This document shows, piece by piece, positions 1 to 10,000 of a stretch of 36,205 nt of DNA (positions within the stretch are counted from its first letter, which is position 1; each line of letters begins with the position of its first letter). This stretch comes from Reticulitermes lucifugus. Its lineage: Eukaryota > Arthropoda > Insecta > Blattodea > Rhinotermitidae. Under the pieces are notes generated by a model that made no database searches, was not told the origin of the DNA, and saw only the letters and a list, made by a program, of their open reading frames with translations. A program made the position numbers and the translations under genes. The DNA lies in assembly GCA_026260175.1 (NCBI GenBank), contig JAKCWW010000962.1, forward strand, positions 1 to 36,205, given 5' to 3'.

Positions 1-60
1 GCCAAAAACTGGGTGCGTATTAGATTCGGATGCGCATTAGATTCGAGAATATACGGTATA
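1..60 (-). mobile_element. DNA-transposon end-like sequence at the left edge
   Basis: On the minus strand the segment reads TACCGTATATTCTCGAATC followed by TAATGCGCATCC and TAATACGCACCC, a repeated TAAT(G/A)CGCA pattern typical of one class of pogo-like transposon ends. It resembles the sequence at 35649 near the other edge. No coding part is visible. Confidence 0.4.
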
Positions 61-83
61 TGTGAATGGAGGCATAGTTCTGT

Positions 84-215
84 ACATTCTTAAACCTTGA
101 CACTAGATGAAGGTGAGTCATCAGCTTCATGCCCTGGCCACTTGACTAGCCACAGAATGAGACCCAGTACCTATTGGGTGGGATGTGACTGCAGAGAGAA
201 AAATCTGAGTCCACC
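84..215 (-). mobile_element. Diverged SINE body, reverse orientation
   Basis: Read on the minus strand, it has ATAGGTACTGGGTCTCATTC, GTGGCCAGGGCATGAAG and TTCATCTAGTGTCAAGGTTTAAG, matching the body of the SINE at 30866. The head and tail are not recognisable. Confidence 0.55.
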
Positions 216-2497
216 AACCCTGTTCATCCAGGCCATAGTGGATTGCATGCCATGCTGTTTTTATACCTGTGGCTTGTAATGTTGTTGTGTAGTTCAACAG
301 TAATGTCTGTGGCCAAAAGAAAGTTTGGGAGTCACTGCATCACAACATGCACTGCCTGACGTATAGTGTACCCTCCTATTACTGACATTAACTAAAACTG
401 CTGAAGCATGTTTCATTACAACCTGTGCAAAGCCAATATATTAAGTTAAAATTCTACTCTAATTATACCAGTCCCATTGACACTACATTGTAACGAAGTT
501 TATTTCTGGTTTATTGTAATTCACATGTTGACTAACCTTAAAACTATACTGAATTCTTTTAACAAAAATTAACACCTTTTGTTTGTATGTTTCCACAACA
601 GTGCCAAATGATAGTTCACGGACACCTAATAATAAATACGTTCACCGCAGGAGGAGCAGTGTCTCTAAATGCAATACCTCATCTTTAGCATGTAAAGGGT
701 TAAAGAATGAATAAAAGTTAAAATTATAAGATACGCCAAAACACTGAATCTGATTGCCATGTGGATTTCATTTTTACAAAGAAAATTTTGCCAGTTTTCA
801 CTACTGTAGATGAGAGATGACCATTCACAAGACAGAATTCTGTTCTTTTACTTTCATTGATTAAATAAATAAACTGCAAATTAGTAGGCAATCTTGTCAA
901 ATTCCATATGCATTTTTGTTACAATTTCACAGTTCTTGTAGTGATCTCTGAACCAATGTCTAAAGCACAAATCCATACAATATTTAAGTGAGATCCAATG
1001 CATTTAGGAAATCATGTGGGAGGGCACTATATGCAGCAGACTATCCTTCATTTGACAAAGGTCTGTACATGGCTGTACAGCCTACAAGATCCTTTGTCAG
1101 TTTTCAGTTCTCACTGTATACAAAATAAGTATTGATTGAAACTAAAAGTGTGAGACACTCACTAAATCTTGACAAACAGCAATTATCCAGTCCTACTTCA
1201 TTAATTCCACATTTTTGCCAGAGGTGAATTATTTTTTCATTAGATGTGTTAACACAGACCTTAAAATAAGTGCAAGAAATTACAATTACTTCTAACACAG
1301 TGGTTTCCAAACTGTAATTCACGAACCCCTTGAAGGTATGAATTTGTCGCAATATCATTTGAAATTCATAAACAGAATGTCACAGGTTGTATTGCATTAT
1401 AATGAAATGAACTGGGTGATTATAGATGGTAGGATAATGCTGCAATTAATACTAAACAGTGTATGAGGGTGTGAATGGATTTATCTGGCTTAGGACAGAA
1501 TGTAGTGGCAGACTTGTGAACATGGTAATAGACATCCAGGTTCCATAAAAAGTAGGGCATTTCTTCACCACCTTTGGGATTTCAGTGCACAAGAAGAGTC
1601 TTGTACTGCAGACTTAGATCATTTCATACAGTCTGTTCCCAATTGCTTGGTTATGCTGCTTTCATTCAGAAGGAAAATTATTCATGAAATACCATACACA
1701 TTTAGATGCACGGGGTTGGTCTGGATTAAGTGCTTGAAAATATTTGCAAAATGATTCTGGTATGTCTGCACAATTTTGTGAAATTATCTCAAAAACTGTA
1801 AGACTTGAAAAAATATATTGGGCATAGGGCATGAAATGTTTCTTTCCTCTACAACTTCTGTTCACAATTCTTACACTGATAAATATTTGTGAGGCTTGAG
1901 ATGAGCAAAAAAGGCACATGTAGCTATCATGTAAAGTGTTGCACTGCCACTTGCTTTTAAGAAATGATGGTGTCAAAAACTTTTAGTAAACTCCCCAGTA
2001 TCAGATTTCATGAAAATCTCAATGGTTCTTGAGTTGCTACAGATGGTTAGGCATGGCAAAGCCAACAGTTCAGCTCTTATTACACACAGAGCAAAAAAAC
2101 AGAGAAGTTATCAGAAAGAACTGCTACTTTTAGACTGGGGTTACAGTCTGTGGTATAAAAGATCTGGGTACCACTAAATTTGATGCCCCAACCTTTGGAC
2201 CAGTATCTTCATTGGAGGTTGATAGGACATGAACCTGGTACCATTAAAAGATTGAACACCATGTTATAAGACAGTATTTAATTGTAAAAATAAATAAAAA
2301 TGATGGTAAAGAAATAACACGTTTTGACACACAAAATTAAGTGGAATGGTAGGCGATGTCATCCGTATCCTTATACTGTAATCAGCTCTTGTAAGACTGC
2401 TTAATTCAGTAATAACTCTCTGTTTATGAATTTCAAATTTATGGAGGCATACACCTTAATGTTGGATATAAATTGATGTTCCTGTTGTAGTGTGTTC
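216..2497. other. Intergenic, no gene recognised
   Basis: The sequence is AT-rich with only short chance reading frames. A hAT-like start (CAGTGGTTTCCAAACTGTAA) at about 1297 is the only suggestive element. Confidence 0.6.
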
Positions 2498-2835
2498 AGT
2501 GTGGCATCTTGTACATTTCTGTTGAGTATAGTCCAACTGCCAGCACTTAGTACCTTTGTTGACATGTGTGTCAACATCTTTCACTTTGTCATCAGTGCCA
2601 TGCTTCTGTGTGTTGTATCACAGCCTCTGTCAAACTGTCTCATCATACACAAGCAATATATTATGAAATACAGTTCAACAAGTCATGATACAACACAGGA
2701 GCATGACACTGTAAAACCACAATACATTAAAGATGATGATGATGTGAAACACGTCAACACACATTGCAACAAAGATATAAAATGCTGGCAGTTGGACTGT
2801 ACTCAGCAGAAACAGATTAATGTGCCTGGCCTTTT
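2498..2835. repeat. Long imperfect inverted repeat (foldback element)
   Basis: The left arm, about 2500-2632, contains GAGTATAGTCCAACTGCCAGCA, TTGTTGACATGTGTG and TGTGTTGTATCA. The right arm, about 2680-2828, contains their reverse complements in reversed order. The arms are about 130-150 bp with a short loop. The 129-codon frame over it is a by-product. Confidence 0.75.
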
Positions 2836-3118
2836 TCAATCTATTCTGTTAAAAAAAAACTCACATCTGCTTTGGGTCTGAAAGTTTCCGTCTTCTCTGC
2901 ACAGATCTGTAAGTTCGAGTTGGAGTCTTTTCTTAACAATAACAATCTGAATCTTGACTCCGTCTGGGAACAAAACTTACAGTTTGCATCCGTTCATAAT
3001 GTGTTCATCTTTGTAACAAACCTTGGTATGAAATGTAACCAGTGGCATAGTTCCAATACTGTATTACGGAAACTATATTAAAAAACGCCAACACTTAAGA
3101 TGCAGAGGATTAGGAGGA

Positions 3119-3204
3119 TTACAGTCTTCTGGGATATGATCCCATGTAGTCTTGTAGAAATTCACCAGCATTCTGGAGGAACAAGCCACTTCCATCTTCA
3201 GGAT
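3119..3204. repeat. Half copy of the CTTCTGGGATATGAT foldback family
   Basis: TCTTCTGGGATATGATCCCAT is followed by TTACCAGCATTCTGGAGGAACA-like sequence and CTTCCATCTTCAGG. It matches the left half and loop of the copies at 4987 and 23054; the right arm is missing. Confidence 0.5.
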
Positions 3205-3300
3205 TTTATTATGTTATGTTTTTAATACATCCAGTACTACTGGCTGTATTTGTAACATGTCACCATAAGAACTTGGAAGTTGCTACACTGTGACTTTGAA

Positions 3301-3546
3301 TTCATTTATTTGTGATTTTTTTTAACAATGCTGTCAGTGGTTCAGACTACACAGCACTGAATGATAGGATACTAGTTGACTGGGAAGGAAATGTAAGGAA
3401 GTGGTTGTGGCCTAATCTGAAGTACTATAATTGCATCCTGGAATTTCTGACCAAACCGACAAACAATCTTGTGTCCAAGCTGAGGTGTGAGTCCAGGCAC
3501 CTCCCAAATACAAGCCAGAAACATTACCACTTCAGCCAACTTGCTT
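3301..3546 (-). mobile_element. Diverged SINE, antisense (second family, copy A)
   Basis: The copy shares with 6017 and 8987 the order TTTATT, AACA.TGCTGTCAG, CAGAGTACA-like, AATGATAGGATA, CAACTGAGAAGG-like, and then a tRNA-head-like stretch at the right end (GAGTCCAGGCACCTCCC). In fresh copies of this kind the head reads from the minus strand. Confidence 0.4.
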
Positions 3547-4986
3547 AGTTGTTATGCAATTTTTCTGTTACACACTTTCCAGATATCTCATTAAAACCTG
3601 CAGGCTGAACAAGAATGGTACTAGTGTCACTCCCACACCAGAAGTTTGCAAGCTGCCGTTTGGTATTATTTATGATGAGATCTCCAGTGGCATGGTCTTT
3701 ATACCAAGCTTCATAAAATGAGTCATGTAACAATGCTGACGATATAATACTGACGTCCATAACATAAGTCATAGATTGATAGAGCTATGGTTCTGAACAA
3801 GTACCTCTGGAACCTACAAACATGAAACTTCATAATCATTCTACAGAGTATTTAAAAAAACACTCAACATGCCTAGTGGTAAATTACCTAACATGGTTCC
3901 TTGTAAAGAAAGCCTGATAACAGTAATACACTGTGCTTCTTGAAATGTAGTTTGGATCATTTTGAGATCAGTTTGAGATCATTTTCACCTATGCTGCAAT
4001 CAGTTACCCAAAATGCCTGACAGCAAAAAGTGATGAATGTGCTTTGAAAAGAGTTCTGTAAACTTAAAATGCTCAAATTATTTATCAGGTAGGTGGAAAG
4101 GGTGATTAGGTGCATCATACTGTAAGAAGCTGGGGAACTTTATCTTGTGTCAACAAACTTGGGTGGACAACAGTGTTCATGAAATGTTGGCAAGGGCCAC
4201 ATGTTTAAGGGATAAAAGATACTGTTCATGGCACTACCTGTTTCACTGCAGTGAGCACTGGACTGAAAGGATTCCCATGTGCACCCCACTCATTACACAG
4301 CATTATAACAGGAGAGTATAGTGACTCAGTGAACCATTTCAGTTTTTCCAAATCAGTGTCTGCAAAGGACATACCACATTTGCTCCCTGCTACAGTAATG
4401 AACACAACAAAGTGCCTTCCAGGTGGGCCAGCAAACAACATACGAAGGATTGCTTCATGAATAATTCTGATTCTGCAGATGAGGAAGCCAAAAAGAAAAA
4501 ATCTAAACGATCAGATGTTCAGCGCACGTTACCATGCAGTATTGTGGCTGCCCACCTACAACTGTCTGAGTCCATGGAATGGGCTTGGAATAAACTGGAA
4601 CATTCCATCAAACAAAGGTGTTCTGATTGACATTACCATCAGTATACTGGAAGAATTTGTGCTGGGAAGTGAGAATTTTAATTTTGCATCTGCCGTATTT
4701 ATTTCCTACTACAGTTATGCAGTAAATATGAGAGCATTACTATTAATCACTTTCAACACACAACTCAAACTGATTGAAGGTAGTGAAATCTAGCCAGCAA
4801 GTGTGAAACTGACCACTGAAACATGCATGTTCAAGCAATATGAACTGACATGCAGTGTGTGAATAATAAGGAAGAACTGTGCTTCCACGTCAGAAAATTT
4901 GTGTGTGCAGATACTTTAATGTGCAACTGGAAAGAGTGAAAGAAGTGTGGAGTAATGCAAAATTTTGATGTTCTCAAAGTAGTGTT
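3547..4986. other. Intergenic, no gene recognised
   Basis: Overlapping frames near 4226-4793 lack any recognisable domain and overlap on both strands. I see no splice-linked conserved exon. A short duplication of TTTGAGATCA occurs at 3961-3980. Confidence 0.55.
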
Positions 4987-5175
4987 GAAGATTCAAGTTT
5001 TCTGGGATATGATGCTGTGTCAATTGGTACATAGTTACCATTCAGAGGAACATGCTGCCTCCATCATCATCTCTTCTCAGACTGCTCAGACCTGAAGAGG
5101 GAGGCAACAGATTCATCCAAAACAGTGCTGTTTACCAACTGACACTGCCTCATATCCCAGAAGACTTGAACCTTC
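4987..5175. repeat. Foldback MITE, complete copy
   Basis: The termini AAGATTCAAGTTTTCTGGGA and TCCCAGAAGACTTGAACCTT are inverted copies. The loop holds GCTGCCTCCATCATCATC and CTGAAGAGGGAGGCAACAG, themselves partly inverted. It is 189 bp. Confidence 0.7.
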
Positions 5176-5760
5176 AGTTTGGATTAACATTTGGTGCATT
5201 CTGTTTGGAGCTGGTTTTACTGTACTGCTGAACCATCACTAGACTTCCAGATTGGTGTGAATGGCCTCAATAGGGGATGGTCACTATTTTCAAAACAGAT
5301 AAAGAATACAGACATTCCCATACATGTTGCTAAGGTACTGCATATACATAAAGTAGCTAAAACTTTAAAGGAATAATACCCAATTTATGAAATTGTAGTT
5401 TTCCCATGTAATTAAAAGATGACTAGGAATGAGGGTTCCAATCACATCCAACAACTCTACTTTCATACAGTCTTCACATCTGTGGCAGCTGTATATACTG
5501 GCAAGGGTACAAAGAAAATTCATATTGGGTGTCCTCTGTTGTTAAGGCCACGGTACATAATTGAAAACTAATTTACATCTTACTGGATGAATTCAAGTGG
5601 ATGGAAGTGGTCAAAGTAATATATTGGCATCTGTCTAGGACTGAGGAAAACAATGAATTAGGACAGCCAGTTCTCTGCCCAAGATTTTAACTTGGCTGCC
5701 ATACTAACCTTATTTGCAAGTCTTTCAGGGAATACTTATCAGAGAACCAAAGTCTGGTTC

Positions 5761-5899
5761 TTTAACACTATGCCACTGTTTACAATTCACTTACATTGTT
5801 AACGATGTTAGATAGCTCTTGTTACAACCCAACTTTGACACTACGCCACTGTTTACAATATGCTTACATTGTTAACGATGTTAGATAGCTCTCCTTACC
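5761..5899. repeat. 73-bp tandem duplication
   Basis: ACACTATGCCACTGTTTACA at 5765 recurs as ACACTACGCCACTGTTTACA at 5838, each followed by CTTACATTGTTAACGATGTT and AGATAGCTCT. Identity between the copies is high, so the duplication is fairly recent. Confidence 0.85.
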
Positions 5900-6016
5900 A
5901 TCCAAAATCACAGTGAAATTACATATACAGCATGACATATCACCACATTCATCATATTCCCAAGAATATACAATATTAAATACAGCTGTCATTACAAAGC
6001 TGAATGCAGTCACATT

Positions 6017-6260
6017 CATTATTTATTCAGCAACATAGTCAGCAGCTCAGAGTACAAGGAATCAAATGATAGGACACTTATTAAATAATCAACTGAGAAG
6101 GGTGCAGAAGAATGTGGTTTTGGCCTGTCTGAGGGACTGTCCTAACATTTGCTTGGAGGAACTGGAAAACCACAAAAGTTCTGTCAGGTAGCCGTCATTG
6201 GGATGAGACTTGTGTAGGTGTGACTGAAAGAAAATACCGAGATTACACAAATGTGACCGA
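6017..6260 (-). mobile_element. Diverged SINE, antisense (second family, copy B)
   Basis: The pieces TTATTTATTCAGCAACATAG, AATGATAGGACACTTATTAA, CAACTGAGAAGGGTG and AACATTTGCTTGGAGGAACT, then AAACCACAAAAG, follow the same order as the copy at 8987. Confidence 0.45.
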
Positions 6261-6429
6261 TACAGCTGACAGTAAGTGGAGAATTTATGTACCATACAGT
6301 AAGTTTCTTATTTGGTTATCTTACAATTCTGTACTGAATGATGAGATAATTTAGTAATGGACAGGGCAAGGTCCTCGACACTGAAACGGGAAAACCGGAG
6401 TAGGTAGAAGAGGACGACTAAAAAAAGGG

Positions 6430-6600
6430 GCAAGGTAGTAGACTAATTAATGAGGAACTGGGAGACTGGTGGAAGTGATTTTGGTCTATTTTAAGCTACT
6501 ATACCAGCATATGCCTGGAGGATGTGAAGACAATCACTAAAATCTCATAACAGGAGATGTCAACCTGGTATTCTTAGAACGTGCATCCGAGCTTTTCTTA
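6430..6600 (-). mobile_element. Diverged SINE fragment, antisense (second family, copy C)
   Basis: CTACTATACCAGCATATGCC, then TGGAGGATGTGAAGACAATC, followed by ACCTGGTATTCTTAGAACGT, resembles the AGCATTTGCCTGGAG to tRNA-head part of this family. Confidence 0.3.
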
Positions 6601-7000
6601 TCATGCAACTGACTCAGTACTTCAAAAGTTGATTCCTTACTCTGAATTATGTGGTACACCTATTTTACTTCCAGTTATCAATAGTGTGAAACATGACTGC
6701 TGACAAGTTTACATGTGTGTGATATTCTTTGAAGAATATGATGATCCCTGCTACTATAATGCACAACTCACTCTGATGAACATGGTCATTTCTGACAGGT
6801 CCAAAGGCCTGATTTGGAATACATCTTATACCAGGTAAGTATACCAATATTCAAGGCATTGGTAAATTCAGTTTTAATTCATAGCAAAGCTCTTGTTTGT
6901 CTGTCTTGATCACTAACAGGAACGTCGTGCAACAAAGCTACAGTAGTTTGTTAAATAATGCAAGTAGACGATCTTTGGGTAAAAATGACATGGAAGCGTT

Positions 7001-7081
7001 TCATCGGCCCTCCTTAGCAGTCAGCTTGTCAATCAGTTCTTGAAGTGGTGCTAATTCCCTTCGGTCAATAAGATTGAATTC
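7001..7081 (-). CDS. mats: mats coding exon 5 with stop
   Basis: The acceptor is TTACAG. The exon encodes residues 192-217, the C-terminal helix ([16 protein letters not shown]), and ends at TGA 7003-7001. The tail reads TAKEGR where vertebrate MOB1 has a similar short charged tail. Confidence 0.95.
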   Translation of the reverse strand, partial: EFNLIDRRELAPLQELIDKLTAKEGR

Positions 7082-10000
7082 CTGTAATAAAAAGCAAATC
7101 ACATTTTCATGCAGAGGAATTCAAATTATGTTTGAAATATTTTCCTCGCTACTACTAAATTTCTGCAAGTTCAGAGAAAGTGCAATTGTGCCTGTACATC
7201 TCCCACAAAGGTGTATGGGGGACATGAAGTAATATTCCACAAATTATAAATGTCTGCACTACACGGAAATGAACTGACAGCTTCACTCTCCAGCTGTTCC
7301 ATCATCCACACTGCATGGTGGGGATCTGATCTACACACGGCAGTGCAGACAAAAATCTCCAAGCATGAGAAATCAAACCCATCAAGCAGCCCATTAATCA
7401 AATGCATAGAAGGATGATTTTTCAATAGTAACTGACCAAACATCTACTCTGAAGTCAGCCTCCAACCAACCCCAATCAAGATTTTTCAGGTTCTCTCTCA
7501 TTAGGATTGGTCTTCTGGCATGTGTTGCTGTGTGGTTTTGTAGATGTTTGCCAACATTTCAAGAGGGACCATCTTCAGGACAGAAGACAGATCTAAACTG
7601 ACGACAGGTAGCAGGTTCATCTAAAATGTTGGGCACCTACCTACCAGTATATATGACAGCAGATGCCAGAAGATAACAGTTTTAACATTGCCACAGAGTT
7701 TACTGATATTGTTATGCAACTGCAGTTCCAATGCCATGTTGTGGGCCTTGTAAAGCACATCTCTTCTTGTAGCATTGTTTCTCTTTATATGGGTCAATGG
7801 ACAAAATGGTTTAAATGAATAACAAATATAAATAGTAACTCTCTTTATAATTCATCTTGCAACTGTTACAAATTACATATAGCAAGTGTGATTTCAGGCT
7901 TCCACCTGGTGTAAATGAGATCTTTGCTCTTCTGTGATATTACATAGCATAGATTGGTAGTTAGTTACCGACATTTCAGGACAACCTATTGGTCCCATCC
8001 AAGACTGGACTGCTTGACCCTTGAAGATGAGACTGACAGGCTGTCCCAAAACATTGGTAACTAACTACTAATCTTGACTGCTGCGTAACATCCCAGAAGA
8101 GCAAAGATCTCATTTACACGTAGAATTTCTGACCATTTTCGCATACCATTTATTATTTCAGTTGTGCTACTAAGATTAGGTAATACCACTTCTTCCCCAT
8201 CCCAGTCTCAGTGCAGAACAAATTTACAATACAAAGACCATTACTAAAGCCTCTTTAACACATATGATATGTGAGTACCATCAAACTTACAAAAACTTAA
8301 CTGCCTGTTGTTAAATCTGCTAAATGTATTTAAGTCTGTTCAACATTTCTTCAGGCATCCAGGATGTGAGGAATATCAAACAACAGATGTTACCCTGAAT
8401 TTGTAAGTCCATTGATGGAGTTTATTTCTTATGCCAGCTCATACATAATCCAGCAAGACACAACGCCAGTAACTTGCTACCACTGCCATTGCCTGCACCT
8501 CCATCAAGGTGTGCACCCCCTCCACCACAAAAAGTTAGTATCCAGAACCAATACAGATATAACATTAATTAAATTAACTTGACCTGTCACTGAAGTCAGA
8601 TTTATTAGAAGAATATGTTCAACTAGGAAAAGAAATAACTAGGCAACACTTCGTATGGCTGAAAGCATACTAATTAGTCACTGTATTGTAAAGATGTAAC
8701 CCGAGTCACCTTTGTATTGACAACCATGACTTCCGATCACCCTGCTGCCTATTTGTAAAATACCCTGGATTATTTTTCTAGCTGCAGATCTCAAATCAGT
8801 ACATCATGGTTGAGTGCAGTGAGAAGAAATGCTTGTATTTGAGGAGCAAAATTTAGAAATAGACAGCACCAGTCACTTAAATGTTGGGTTGTGCCCCTCA
8901 CTGTATCTGAAATGATTATGATGTAATTCAGAATGCTTGTGCATTAGAATTCCAACTGACGGACTCTACAAGACAATCACATTTGTTATAGTTTATTTAA
9001 CAGTGCTTTCCACAGCTCGAGAGTATACACTGTCACGTGTGATAGGATTGTTGAGCAGTGAACTGGAAAGGAGGTGAAAGGACATGTCCATGAATGCATT
9101 TGAGGTACTACCTCAGTAGGTTGTGAAGGGCTGAGGAAAAAACCACAAAAACCTATCAGGATAACCAGTCTGGGCTGAGCGTGAATCTGCGCTCTCCCAA
9201 ATATGCAGCAGGAGTGTTAACTACTTGATCACACTGTTGGACATAATCATAAGTCACTTTTATAGTGACATCTACTGTAGGAGAAATTTAGTAACAAAGA
9301 CTCCATGTTTTTTCAGCATAGTTTGGAATCAGTGTCATGGCAAATCACATCTGGAACTTATATCATACCTGAACAAAGAAGATGAAATGTTTGAAGGAAG
9401 TGTTGAGATGTGCCTCCTCACCCAGCTGTACGACTTCTGGGAAGTGTTGGTGATAGATGTGGGCATAAACTCGAAACAGTCGCTTCAGGATAGTTTTAGC
9501 TATTGAAAGGAAATTTTTAGGGAAAGGAACACCTGGAACAAAATAAAAAATATGATTTCATTGAGACATCAGGTTCCCATAGCAACGAACAGCAATACTG
9601 TAGTCTTATGCAATGTGATGCCATATAGCAGGTGTAAACAGCTAGGTGAACTTTGGGAGCCACACTTTAGGAGGAAAATTAGGCAAGAATTATGCATCAA
9701 TTTAAAAAATAAAATTGTTCTTCCTTATTCGTTGAGTTCTTAGCTCTGTTCAGCCAGCTACACTACATTAATTTTAGCTAGTTATGAGTCTCCTTTCTGT
9801 ATAAAATATTTTAAAACACTGTTCACCAATCTCGTGTACATGTAAACTACCAGAATATTATTTTGTATGGGCAACTGGCACAAGATTCACCAGTGACGTG
9901 TGCAAGCCATGTTGTGGCCGCCTTGCCATATAGTCTGATAAATGGGTACCAGTGCTTCAGCAGACCATACTATGGCATCATGTCCCAGAAAGACCGCATG

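Noticed and set aside
1297..1340. hAT-like transposon end (CAGTGGTTTCCAAACTGTAA)
   Set aside because: Only one end is seen; no inverted partner or 8-bp duplication could be found nearby, so it is not listed as an element.
2492..2881. 129-codon open frame, plus strand
   Set aside because: It is produced by the long inverted repeat at 2498-2835 and shows no domain.
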